DNA of 64,000 bases from Flavobacteria bacterium MS024-2A (GTDB lineage: Bacteria; Bacteroidota; Bacteroidia; Flavobacteriales; Flavobacteriaceae), in NCBI GenBank assembly GCA_905182305.1, contig CAJJBB010000001.1, positions 103,326-167,325 of the forward strand. The letters run 5' to 3'. A program made the position numbers and the translations under genes. The first letter of the stretch is position 1; every line of letters begins with the position of its first letter. Under the pieces are notes generated by a model. That model was not told where the DNA came from, did not search any database, and saw only the letters and a program-made list of their open reading frames with translations. Of this stretch, positions 57,212-64,000 are shown one piece after another.

Positions 57212-57883
57212 CTAATTAAAAACGTGAATATTATTTGTCAAGTAGCTTTTAACTAATTCTACTTTTCCTCTTTCAGCAATAAAATTCTGAAAAGCCTTTG
57301 TTTTATTAATTGCTCTTTCAGTTAAAATTATATCGTTAAGGTTAGAACCGCTCAACCAAGTATTGTGAGTTCCTCCTTGTCCTCCCATATCAATTGATTC
57401 AAGTGCTACAATTCGATCATCCAAAATATTATCAATTGCTTTAATGAATTTATCATACGCTTTTGCAAACTTAGCAGGTTCGTGAACAATCATTTCCCAG
57501 TTTTTATGAGCTTTATTCTTTTTACCATCACCATCTCTCCATCGTAAATTTGTCATTACCATAGATCCAGTTCCATCATTGATGTTTTTTTGAATTTTCC
57601 CAATGTAGGCATCCCATTCAACATCTGATTTTTCTTCTTTATAACCCCAATTTGCAGGATCACCTACCAGGAGAACCCTGTGTGTCACATCATATCCTAA
57701 ATAATTTACTCCCTGAAGAACTGCAGCTCCTGATTTTCTTTCTGCATCATTCCACTCAGCAAAAAGTTCTGCAACCTCTTCTGCTCTTCCCATTTTAACA
57801 TCAAGATTAATAACTCTAATACTTGTTTGAGCAAAAGAGACTATTGAGACAAGTAAAGTTGTAATTGTAATAAATTTTTTCAT
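57212..57883 (-). CDS. Secreted protein, possible tandem ABM-like (dimeric alpha-beta barrel) fold
   Basis: The track start at 57913 reads through the leader (SIINHKSIKM); ATG 57883 gives MKKFITITTLLVSIVSFAQ, a signal peptide, and 223 residues. The mature part begins SIRVINLDVKMGRAEEVAEL and repeats a related pattern later (NWEMIVHEPAKFAKAYDKFI), consistent with two ferredoxin-like ABM-type halves. The family is not firmly recognised. A complete array unit: TATGTTTG promoter, leader, gene, repeat 9 hairpin. Confidence 0.6.
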   Translation of the reverse strand: MKKFITITTLLVSIVSFAQTSIRVINLDVKMGRAEEVAELFAEWNDAERKSGAAVLQGVNYLGYDVTHRVLLVGDPANWGYKEEKSDVEWDAYIGKIQKNINDGTGSMVMTNLRWRDGDGKKNKAHKNWEMIVHEPAKFAKAYDKFIKAIDNILDDRIVALESIDMGGQGGTHNTWLSGSNLNDIILTERAINKTKAFQNFIAERGKVELVKSYLTNNIHVFN

Positions 57884-57910
57884 TTTAATTGATTTATGAT
57901 TAATAATACT

Positions 57911-57918
57911 CAAACATA
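57911..57918 (-). promoter_or_regulatory. TAnnTTTG promoter of the 57212 gene
   Basis: TATGTTTG on the minus strand, 27 nt before ATG 57883, followed by leader AGTATTATTAATCATAAATC. It is nearly identical in sequence and spacing to those at 52865 and 59488. Confidence 0.6.
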
Positions 57919-57942
57919 AAAAAAAATTAAAAAATCACAAAT

Positions 57943-57979
57943 CCCAGAACTTACTGAAGTGGATATGTATGTGGTTTAG
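57943..57979 (+). repeat. Array repeat copy 10 (left part only)
   Basis: CCCAGAACTTACTGAAGTGG then ATATGTATGTGGTTTAG. The hairpin half is missing, as in copy 4. Confidence 0.78.
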
Positions 57980-57981
57980 TT

Positions 57982-58332
57982 TTATTCTTTTTTAAACCAA
58001 AGCATTATTCTGTTATTATTTGAAAAAGTCAAATTTGAAAAACCAAAATTATTTCCCCGGTTGTTATTACTTAATGGAATGTTTCCGTTAATGTCAAGTT
58101 CTATTCCAGATGTTACTTTTTCCAGGGTAAAACCATTATTTTGATATTCATTTATGAGATTGACAATAGAAGGGTTTTTAATTTTTTTTCTATTTATTTT
58201 TTCTCCCCCATTATCAATCATTACAAATAATTCTTTAGAGTTTTGATTTACAATATCAACAATAACCCATTCTTGGGAATGTACTTTTGAAATAAAGACA
58301 AAAAAGGAAAAGACAAATAAAATTATTTTCAT
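57982..58332 (-). CDS. Secreted protein of unknown function
   Basis: The 116-residue protein has a signal peptide (IILFVFSFFVFISKVHSQ). WVIVDIVNQNSKELFVMIDN, NEYQNNGFTLEKVTSGIELD and ending SNNNRIMLWFKKE suggest a small alpha/beta domain. No family was recognised. Its stop lies 2 nt past the repeat 10 fragment. Confidence 0.6.
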   Translation of the reverse strand: MKIILFVFSFFVFISKVHSQEWVIVDIVNQNSKELFVMIDNGGEKINRKKIKNPSIVNLINEYQNNGFTLEKVTSGIELDINGNIPLSNNNRGNNFGFSNLTFSNNNRIMLWFKKE

Positions 58333-58393
58333 AGTATAATCTGTTATATCCCAAATATAAGAAACTCTACAATATCTCTAATCCTTGTTTTGT

Positions 58394-58516
58394 CCCAGAA
58401 CTTAATGAACAAACAAAGGCAAGTCCTCACTTACTTCATTAGTAGCTTGTTTCATTCTTGGTATAGTGTATTGTAGAACTTACTGAAGATGATATGCCTG
58501 TGGTTTAAAAGAAAAC
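58394..58516 (+). repeat. Array repeat copy 11 (compound, with inserted SEDLPLF-coding piece)
   Basis: CCCAGAACTTAATGAA is followed by about 65 bp matching the antisense of the 56455 gene's 3' end (AACAAAGGCAAGTCCTCACT to ATAGTGTATTGTA). Then GAACTTACTGAAGATGATAT and GCCTGTGGTTTAAAAGAAAA resume the repeat. The left CAGAACTTA.TGAA is thus duplicated on both sides of the insert. Confidence 0.85.
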
Positions 58517-58577
58517 TTCAATAAACAGAAAACGCTAACTTTGATAAAACCTTAAATCAATTTATTACGTTTAAATT

Positions 58578-58769
58578 ATGAATTATAAAATTTTAATGAC
58601 CGTTACTGGTGTTCTAATTATAGCAAACCTCCTGATTGGATTCTTCACTAATTTTTGGGATGAAACTAATTATCCTGATTATATCAACTCCGTTTTAGGT
58701 GTTTTTTTAATTCTGTTTGCCACACAAGTTTTTTCCAAAGAGAATAAAAAAGAAAGCAAAGAAGATTGA
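58578..58769 (+). CDS. Small two-TM membrane protein, unknown
   Basis: The 63-residue protein has TM1 (LMTVTGVLIIANLLIGFFTN) and TM2 (SVLGVFLILFATQVFS) with a charged tail (KENKKESKED). No family was recognised. Its stop lies a few bases before the hairpin part of repeat 12. Confidence 0.55.
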   Translation: MNYKILMTVTGVLIIANLLIGFFTNFWDETNYPDYINSVLGVFLILFATQVFSKENKKESKED

Positions 58770-58894
58770 AGAAATAGAAAACGACCCTAAAGTTAATTAG
58801 TAACACTAATCACACAAACAATGGCAAATCTTCACTTACTTCTATTCTAGGTAAAGTGTATTGAAGAACTTAATGAAGATATGCCTGTGGTTTA
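58770..58894 (+). repeat. Array repeat copy 12 (compound, rearranged)
   Basis: The order is hairpin half (AGAAAACGACCCTAAAGTTA then ATTAGTAACA), SEDLPLF-coding antisense piece (ACAAACAATGGCAAATCTTC to GTAAAGTGTATTG), then GAACTTAATGAAGATATGCC and TGTGGTTTA. Unlike copies 11 and 13, a hairpin rather than CCCAGAAC lies on the left. Confidence 0.78.
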
Positions 58895-59031
58895 GGTTTT
58901 ATATTTAAAAAATTACCGAGTTCTCAATTCACACTTACAAAACTTCTTTAAAGTTTCATTCACAAAATTTTAGAGTAGTTTTTCATTGTATTGGTTAAAG
59001 ATGTTTAAATCGTAAACTCGGGAGAGTTATC

Positions 59032-59460
59032 TTATTTTATTTGCTCCGGTCTTTTAAACCAGATACTTGCTATAAACATAAAAGCAATTGTAGCCCAAAT
59101 AATAATTGATGGAAAATCTGGGGCTAAAGAAGCGGGACCCATTTCTACAGTATAACCAAATTGGTTAATAATTGCTTTTGCACCTGATGAAATTTCTGCT
59201 CCGGTTTGCTCTAATTCAGAAAGTTGATATGAAATACTTTTTTGAGTTTGGACCATATAAGAAGATACTTGTAATCCAAAAAATATTATGCAAGTGCAAA
59301 ATAATGTCAATACGATTTTAGAATAAACAGGCATATTAAGCTCTCTTGACCTTCTAATAAGATAAAAAGCTAATACTGTCATTACAATTACACATAAAAG
59401 GTAAATTGCATTATTTATAAGATTAAGATTAGATATTTGATAAATTTGAAATTCATTCAT
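59032..59460 (-). CDS. Membrane protein of unknown function
   Basis: The track start (59490) reads through the leader (NIINHKSIKM); ATG 59460 gives 142 residues: MNEFQIYQISNLNLINNAIY. TM helices lie at about 16-38 (AIYLLCVIVMTVLAFYLI), 50-72 (IVLTLFCTCIIFFGLQVSSY) and near the C-terminus (IIIWATIAFMFIASIWF). No family was recognised. Promoter TATGTTTG and leader are of the array type. Confidence 0.62.
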   Translation of the reverse strand: MNEFQIYQISNLNLINNAIYLLCVIVMTVLAFYLIRRSRELNMPVYSKIVLTLFCTCIIFFGLQVSSYMVQTQKSISYQLSELEQTGAEISSGAKAIINQFGYTVEMGPASLAPDFPSIIIWATIAFMFIASIWFKRPEQIK

Positions 59461-59487
59461 TTTAATTGATTTATGGTTAATAATATT

Positions 59488-59495
59488 CAAACATA
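59488..59495 (-). promoter_or_regulatory. TAnnTTTG promoter of the 59032 gene
   Basis: TATGTTTG on the minus strand, 27 nt before ATG 59460, followed by leader AATATTATTAACCATAAATC. Repeat 13 lies immediately upstream. Confidence 0.6.
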
Positions 59496-59520
59496 AACCT
59501 ATTATTAAAGAATCACAAAT

Positions 59521-59652
59521 CCCAGAACCTACTGAATAAACAAAGGCAAGTCATCACTTACTTCATTAGTACCTTGTTTCATTCTTGGTAAAGTGTATTG
59601 TAAGCCAGAACTTACTGAAGATGATATGCCTGTGGTTTAAAAGAAAACACCC
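59521..59652 (+). repeat. Array repeat copy 13 (compound, with inserted SEDLPLF-coding piece)
   Basis: CCCAGAACCTACTGAA, then about 67 bp (TAAACAAAGGCAAGTCATCA to AAAGTGTATTGTAAG) antisense to the 56455 gene's 3' end, then CCAGAACTTACTGAAGATGA and TATGCCTGTGGTTTAAAAGA. A 15-bp direct repeat (CCAGAACYTACTGAA) brackets the insert. It is the last copy in the window. Confidence 0.87.
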
Positions 59653-59932
59653 CTGACCATGAGAGTTTGGATTACACCCCTCTATACCCGTTTACCCCTA
59701 AGGAAAACCCCCTAATTAATCAAAAACTAATGAACTGATCGTCATTGTATTAGATAGGATAATTGGGGTGCAATGTATGTAGTGTCTTAAATACAGATGT
59801 ATAGGATTATATACTAGATACAAGAACTAGTGTCTAAATAAAAAACGATTCTAAAAAACCCACCCCTTATTTAGAAATCAAAGAATGTTTAGGAACTTTT
59901 AGGTTTTAAATATAATATCATAGTCCACATCT
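59653..59932. other. Intergenic region at the right end of the array
   Basis: About 280 nt with several C-rich runs (ACACCCCTCTATACCCGTTT, AAAACCCCCTAATT) unlike the AT-rich surroundings. No gene, tRNA or clear hairpin was found. It could be a junction of the array with the flanking chromosome. Confidence 0.45.
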
Positions 59933-61615
59933 TTACTTATATACAATTGGTCTAGTTTCTTTTTTCTGAAATTCTGAATTCATTAAGATCCATAAATTAG
60001 GATCTAAAGTTATACCTATGGGCTCTTTATCAGATTTTATTCTATAGATATTTGACTTTCCATTCAATTGAACTTTTTCCATTTTAATATTATCGTTTTC
60101 AAATGTGATTTCAATCTCAAGCGGTAATTCAATTATTTGATTTCCATTCTGCACTTGATTTAATTCAATTATGATTTCGCTATTAATTTTGTCATATTGC
60201 CAAAAGCCATTTAATTTGAGATTCCCCGGACTGTATAACCATTGTTTGAAAAAATAGGTGAGACTTAGACCCGAAACCTCTTCCATTACAATTTTAAAGT
60301 CTTCTGTTGATGCATTTAAATCTTTAAATTTCAAATAATAAGCTCTAATTCCTTTCCAAAATATTTCTGTCCCCAAAACCCCTCTTAACATATGTAAAAC
60401 CCAACTTCCTTTTTGATACGTTTGTGAACTCGTAACTTCATTCATATCTTTCAGATTGTTGTGAATGATAGTGTATTCAGGGTTTTTTTTATAAAATAAA
60501 TCTACTCTTTTTTGACTTGATTTAAGCCCTTCAACAAAAGCCTCTCGACCATATTGATGTTCAATAAACAAAAGAGTAAAATAAGTTGCAAAACCCTCGC
60601 TCAGCCAAACATCATCCCAGTCATATTCAGTTACTGCATTACCAAACCATTGATGGGCTATTTCATGTATCACAACGTTTCTCCATCGTATATTGCGATC
60701 TCCTTTCACCGAGTTTGCACTGTATAGAATTGCTGAGGCCGCTTCCATACCACCACTAACACTGTTAGACTGAATATTGGCTAATTTTTCATAAGAATAA
60801 GGACCGATGTAGCTACTATAAAATTCTAGCACTTTTTTTGTAGGCTCTTTAAAATCATAAAAACCAGCATCTCGATCTTGTTTAAACACCCATGTCTGAA
60901 GGGACTTTCCTCTGAATTCATCGTGATATTGAACAGCAAAATCTGCAACACCCAATACATATAGCCATGATGCAATGGGAATCGATTGTTTCCAATGCGT
61001 AAGTTTTAAATTTCCATGTAAATTAGTTTCTTCTATTTTTAGACCATTTGAGACTACTTGATAGTGATCAGGTGCAGTAACAATAAATTCACACATTGCC
61101 TTGTCATAGGGATGATCAATTGTTGCCAACCAGTGACGTGCTTTATTAGGCCAATTATCACTAAAAAATGTTCTATCACCATATTTATTATTTCCAATTT
61201 GAAGGCCATTGGATGGGACTCCTTTGTACTGGATACTAAACTTTATTCTTTCATCTTTTTCTGAAGGTTTATCAAAATAGACCCACAGTTCATTTTCTTG
61301 ATGCGTAAATTTTAATTCTACATTATTTGATTTTACACGTTCTACAAGCATCCCTTTATTTTCAGATTCCTCAGAATAATTAGTTAAATCCAGTCTTATT
61401 TTTTCAAGGTTTGAAGCCTTAAAACGAAAATCAATAGTTGTATTACAAAATATTTCATCTTTTTCATCCGAAAGCGTTAGTTCAAAAACATAATTAATAA
61501 CATCAATCTTTGGGTTTTTTGGATATGGATCTCTTAGGGCTAGGGCTTGATGATGAAATGAAAAAATTATTACTAAAATAAAAATATTGAAAATCTTTTT
61601 TTTGAATGTGTTCAT
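59933..61615 (-). CDS. Secreted M1-family metallopeptidase
   Basis: The 560-residue protein has a signal peptide (IFILVIIFSFHHQALA). The N-terminal saddle-like beta domain (about 30-210) precedes the gluzincin domain with the zinc motif HEIAHQWFGNAVTEYDWDDV and SEGFATYF (HExxH-x18-E), then a C-terminal part with a short beta domain. The GxMEN exopeptidase motif reads GGMEAASA, so the Asn is replaced by Ala. It probably trims peptides in the periplasm. Exopeptidase activity may be altered. Confidence 0.88.
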   Translation of the reverse strand: MNTFKKKIFNIFILVIIFSFHHQALALRDPYPKNPKIDVINYVFELTLSDEKDEIFCNTTIDFRFKASNLEKIRLDLTNYSEESENKGMLVERVKSNNVELKFTHQENELWVYFDKPSEKDERIKFSIQYKGVPSNGLQIGNNKYGDRTFFSDNWPNKARHWLATIDHPYDKAMCEFIVTAPDHYQVVSNGLKIEETNLHGNLKLTHWKQSIPIASWLYVLGVADFAVQYHDEFRGKSLQTWVFKQDRDAGFYDFKEPTKKVLEFYSSYIGPYSYEKLANIQSNSVSGGMEAASAILYSANSVKGDRNIRWRNVVIHEIAHQWFGNAVTEYDWDDVWLSEGFATYFTLLFIEHQYGREAFVEGLKSSQKRVDLFYKKNPEYTIIHNNLKDMNEVTSSQTYQKGSWVLHMLRGVLGTEIFWKGIRAYYLKFKDLNASTEDFKIVMEEVSGLSLTYFFKQWLYSPGNLKLNGFWQYDKINSEIIIELNQVQNGNQIIELPLEIEITFENDNIKMEKVQLNGKSNIYRIKSDKEPIGITLDPNLWILMNSEFQKKETRPIVYK

Positions 61616-61745
61616 AATTGATATAAATATATAGTAAAACGATTTTTCTATTCAAGAATTAGAAAATATTACTAATGTATTAATTTTATGCGTGACCTAT
61701 TTTATTATTAAATTGAAGAATATTTTGGATATAAAAATACTTCCT

Positions 61746-63188
61746 ATGGTTATAAAAATTAAGACTTTTCTAATTGTTCTATTTTGTTTTCTGTTTAAAA
61801 CTGATTTAATAAGTCAAGAAAAACACTATTTCCAATCTGATTTCTTACCAAAAGAGTTTGAGCTGCGAAGAACTAAAATATTTGATGCAATTGGGACTAA
61901 TTCAATTGCTTTGATTCAAAGTGCTCCTACTGTACCGGGCTTTAAAGTTTTTAGGCAAACCAACACTTTTTATTATTTAAGCGGTTTAGAGGAGGGGCAT
62001 GCTTATTTACTTATGAATGGTAAAAATAAAACATCAACAATTTATTTACCCCATAGAGAAAAAGGGAGAGAAAAAAGTCAAGGAAAAATATTCTCAGCTG
62101 AGGATGCGGATTTAATAAAAAAACTTACGGGAGTAGATCGGGTTCGTGCTATAGAATATCTTGGGAATGATCTTGTTAGAACAGGTCTCATTAAAGGAGA
62201 AACGCCTCTGTTATTTACACCTCTCAGTCCAGCTGAAATGGGGAACGACAGTAGAGATGAGATTCTTAATGGTCACGCTCGAGCCGCTGCAGACCCATGG
62301 GACTCAAATAGTACCCGAGAAGCAAGATTAAAAATTTCTCTTAATAAACGCTTTCCTGAATTTGAAGTCCGCGACCTCTCTCCTTTATTAGATTCAATGC
62401 GTCTGATAAAAAGTCCCCAAGAAATTAGGATTATTAGTAAAGCTACTGAAATAGCCGGATTAGGGATTATGGAAGCAATGCGTTCTACCGCTCCTGGTAT
62501 ATATGAATATCAATTAGATGCTGCAGCAAAGTATGTTTTTTATCAGCATGGTGCACAAGGAGACGGTTATCCTTCAATTATAGGAGGTGGTGAAAATGCT
62601 TATATGGGACATTATTTCAGAAAAACAGATGAATTGAAAAATGGAGATTTAGTGCTAATGGACTATGCACCAGATTATCATTATTATACAAGTGATGTTA
62701 CCAGAATTTGGCCCGTAAATGGGAAATTTAATAAAGAACAAATAGCATTATACAACTATATAGTTGAATATAGAAATGCCTTATTTAGACATCTTAAGCC
62801 TGGTGTTACTTCAAACCAAGTACTAGATAATGCGTCGACTGATATGAAAAAGTATTTAGTTGGGAAAACATTTGAAAAAGAAAAACATAGAAAGGCAGTA
62901 TATGAGGGATTGGAGTTTAGGGGTCATTTTCAACATCCCGTCGGGATGGCAGTTCATGATGTCGGTCAGCTACGCAATGTTCCTCTAAAGGAAGGAATGG
63001 TTTTTACTATAGATCCTATGATCTGGATTCCTGACGAAAAACTATATATTAGAATTGAGGATATTGTTGTTATAACGAATTCAGGAGCAATTAACTTAAG
63101 CTCTTTTGTGCCAACAACAATTCCGGAAATTGAAAAAATTATAAAGGAAAAAGGATTAACAGAATTTAGACCCGCACAAGATTTTTAG
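61746..63188 (+). CDS. Secreted Xaa-Pro aminopeptidase-like protein (M24B)
   Basis: The track start (GTG 61692) is replaced by ATG 61746, which gives MVIKIKTFLIVLFCFLFKTD, a signal peptide, and 480 residues. An AMP_N domain (about 30-165; RQTNTFYYLSGLEE) precedes a pita-bread domain with dinuclear-metal residues: MDYAPDYHYYTSDVTRIWPV (two Asp), HFQHPVGMAVHDVG (His) and RIEDIVV (Glu). The fourth ligand, usually Glu in EPGxY, is Asp here (TIDPMIW). It likely cleaves Xaa-Pro N-termini, complementing the divergent M1 peptidase. Confidence 0.87.
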   Translation: MVIKIKTFLIVLFCFLFKTDLISQEKHYFQSDFLPKEFELRRTKIFDAIGTNSIALIQSAPTVPGFKVFRQTNTFYYLSGLEEGHAYLLMNGKNKTSTIYLPHREKGREKSQGKIFSAEDADLIKKLTGVDRVRAIEYLGNDLVRTGLIKGETPLLFTPLSPAEMGNDSRDEILNGHARAAADPWDSNSTREARLKISLNKRFPEFEVRDLSPLLDSMRLIKSPQEIRIISKATEIAGLGIMEAMRSTAPGIYEYQLDAAAKYVFYQHGAQGDGYPSIIGGGENAYMGHYFRKTDELKNGDLVLMDYAPDYHYYTSDVTRIWPVNGKFNKEQIALYNYIVEYRNALFRHLKPGVTSNQVLDNASTDMKKYLVGKTFEKEKHRKAVYEGLEFRGHFQHPVGMAVHDVGQLRNVPLKEGMVFTIDPMIWIPDEKLYIRIEDIVVITNSGAINLSSFVPTTIPEIEKIIKEKGLTEFRPAQDF

Positions 63189-63208
63189 TATGTCTTTTTT
63201 ATCATTTT

Positions 63209-63997
63209 ATGGGTAGCACTAAACTAAATACATTGTTGTTTTTTATCTCCTTGATGTTTATTTCTTGTAAAACGGGAAATACTGGAAGTGGGCCAATCAA
63301 TTTTGGAAAAGATCCAAACTTCAAGATTATCCCAAATAATGATATTGGATTATCCGGTTTCAACAGAAAGGTTATTGTTTTTGGTATTGACCTTTATGCC
63401 GTTTCAGAGGTAGAAGACCTTAAACTTTTGCACGCTGCTAACGTAATGGCTCAATATCTTGATAATGATGAAGACGGTTTAATAGACAATCAATTGGTAT
63501 TAACTAAAATGATAGAGAATAAAGCTTTTTTAGTTATGTGGAAGAAAGAAAAAGATTTAAACATAAGACCTCCTTTGGGGAGAATTGGACAAGATTTAGG
63601 AAATGATGAAACCAATCCTTCTTTTATTTCTGATGGTAAAACTGGAAGATTCGATGCAACATTAGAGGAGGTGCTTCATTTAATAAACAATGCCGGACAT
63701 TCATATGCCTATCCAGCAGCTTTTGGTCAAAATCAAAAATCCGCATTATCAAAAGCAATGGATATAGCTCGAGGAGGACACTTTTTTAAGATTCCTTCTG
63801 TTTATCCTTCAAAGGCTTGGTTCAGCTATTACGACTCAACTTGTGATTATGAAAGTTGTCAAACCATTGAATATTTATACTGGTCTTTAACATCTATGTT
63901 AGGTGCTCAAGAAAACCGATTAAATGAAATTGGTGAAGAATGGAAATTAAATACTGCAGATTTGTTAGAAAACACAGATATTGAAATTATTAACTAA
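63209..63997 (+). CDS. Lipoprotein of unknown function with a possible metal site
   Basis: The 262-residue lipoprotein (ISLMFISCKTGN) starts 20 nt after the M24 gene and probably belongs to its operon. YLDNDEDGLIDNQLVLTKMI resembles an EF-hand-like/dockerin-type Asp-rich loop. ATLEEVLHLINNAGHSYAYP offers Glu and His residues in a zincin-like spacing, though not HExxH. The conserved-looking C-terminus has YYDSTCDYESCQTIEYLYWS with two Cys. I recall similar uncharacterised proteins in marine bacteria but no function. The ORF ends 3 nt before the window edge. Confidence 0.6.
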   Translation: MGSTKLNTLLFFISLMFISCKTGNTGSGPINFGKDPNFKIIPNNDIGLSGFNRKVIVFGIDLYAVSEVEDLKLLHAANVMAQYLDNDEDGLIDNQLVLTKMIENKAFLVMWKKEKDLNIRPPLGRIGQDLGNDETNPSFISDGKTGRFDATLEEVLHLINNAGHSYAYPAAFGQNQKSALSKAMDIARGGHFFKIPSVYPSKAWFSYYDSTCDYESCQTIEYLYWSLTSMLGAQENRLNEIGEEWKLNTADLLENTDIEIIN

Positions 63998-64000
63998 TCC

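Noticed and set aside
47043-59652. Interpretation of the repeats as integron attC sites
   Set aside because: The hairpin ends in AAC...GTT, but the flanking bases do not fit RYYYAAC/GTTRRRY. There is no long imperfect palindrome with L-boxes, units have their own promoters and occur in both gene orientations, and no IntI gene is in the window.
47043-59652. CRISPR array
   Set aside because: Repeat spacing is hundreds to thousands of bases with genes between, copies are imperfect and no cas genes are visible.
59653-59932. tRNA or other structured RNA in the C-rich intergenic stretch
   Set aside because: No cloverleaf, CCA end or TTCRANNC-type arm could be traced, and no stable hairpin was seen.

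Overview
The window reads as a low-GC chromosomal segment from a marine-type member of the Flavobacteriaceae (Bacteroidota). The support is a complete gldK-gldL-gldM-gldN block (type IX secretion/gliding core), SusC-like TonB receptor architecture, many short Bacteroidota lipoprotein signals, the MiaB / sigma-54 activator / LptE / SecG / GroES / GroEL gene order, and promoters of the TAnnTTTG type. I found no rRNA, tRNA, CRISPR array, transposase or integrase.

Layout. 1-0.7 kb: start of purH and a GAF/free-Met-sulfoxide-reductase-like gene. 0.9-4 kb: a three-gene metal-related set (HYC_CC_PP small protein, TonB receptor, HMA-domain protein), each member with a Cys-Cys pair. 4-10.4 kb: a minus-strand housekeeping run miaB, sigma-54 activator, lptE, unknown, secG, groS, groL. 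10.6-12.3 kb: TlpA-like thioredoxin lipoprotein and a beta-propeller lipoprotein. 12.4-15.6 kb: persulfide-dioxygenase/rhodanese protein and SulP transporter. 15.9-27.4 kb: topA, arginase-fold protein, gldKLMN, FAD oxidoreductase, ABC-F ATPase, CPXCG protein. 27.4-44 kb: mixed core metabolism (trxB, second SulP, NagB-LmbE fusion, M20 amidohydrolase, DdpX-like dipeptidase with a serine hydrolase, SDR, methyltransferase, DUF1080) with several secreted proteins of unknown function.

44-59.7 kb is an accessory island unlike the rest. It holds short genes, mostly of unknown function (secreted or lipoprotein NTF2-like proteins, tiny membrane proteins, a beta-barrel protein). From 47.0 to 59.65 kb these are separated by at least 13 copies of an imperfect 70-75 bp repeat, always in the same orientation. 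A full copy encodes a C-terminal peptide tail plus stop codon (PELTEDDMPVV*) followed by a hairpin terminator. Read on the minus strand, a unit is promoter (TAnnTTTG), conserved about 30-nt leader, gene, repeat hairpin, repeat spacer, next promoter. This is a modular cassette-like array without a visible recombinase. The tail looks homologous to the C-terminus of a small protein encoded inside the array (56455-56667), and pieces of that gene are themselves nested in three repeats. A choline module (BCCT transporter plus GMC choline-dehydrogenase-like enzyme) sits between two repeats.

59.9-64 kb returns to larger genes: an M1 peptidase, an M24 Xaa-Pro aminopeptidase-like protein and a lipoprotein of unknown function.

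A caution on quality: five genes between 7.7 and 27.2 kb (sigma-54 activator, miaB, TlpA-like, propeller lipoprotein, ABC-F) are each broken by a single small indel in or beside a short homopolymer. Because several are normally conserved housekeeping genes, sequencing or assembly error is the likeliest cause. I annotate them as whole genes with a frameshift. All assignments come from reading the translated sequence; no database search was run.
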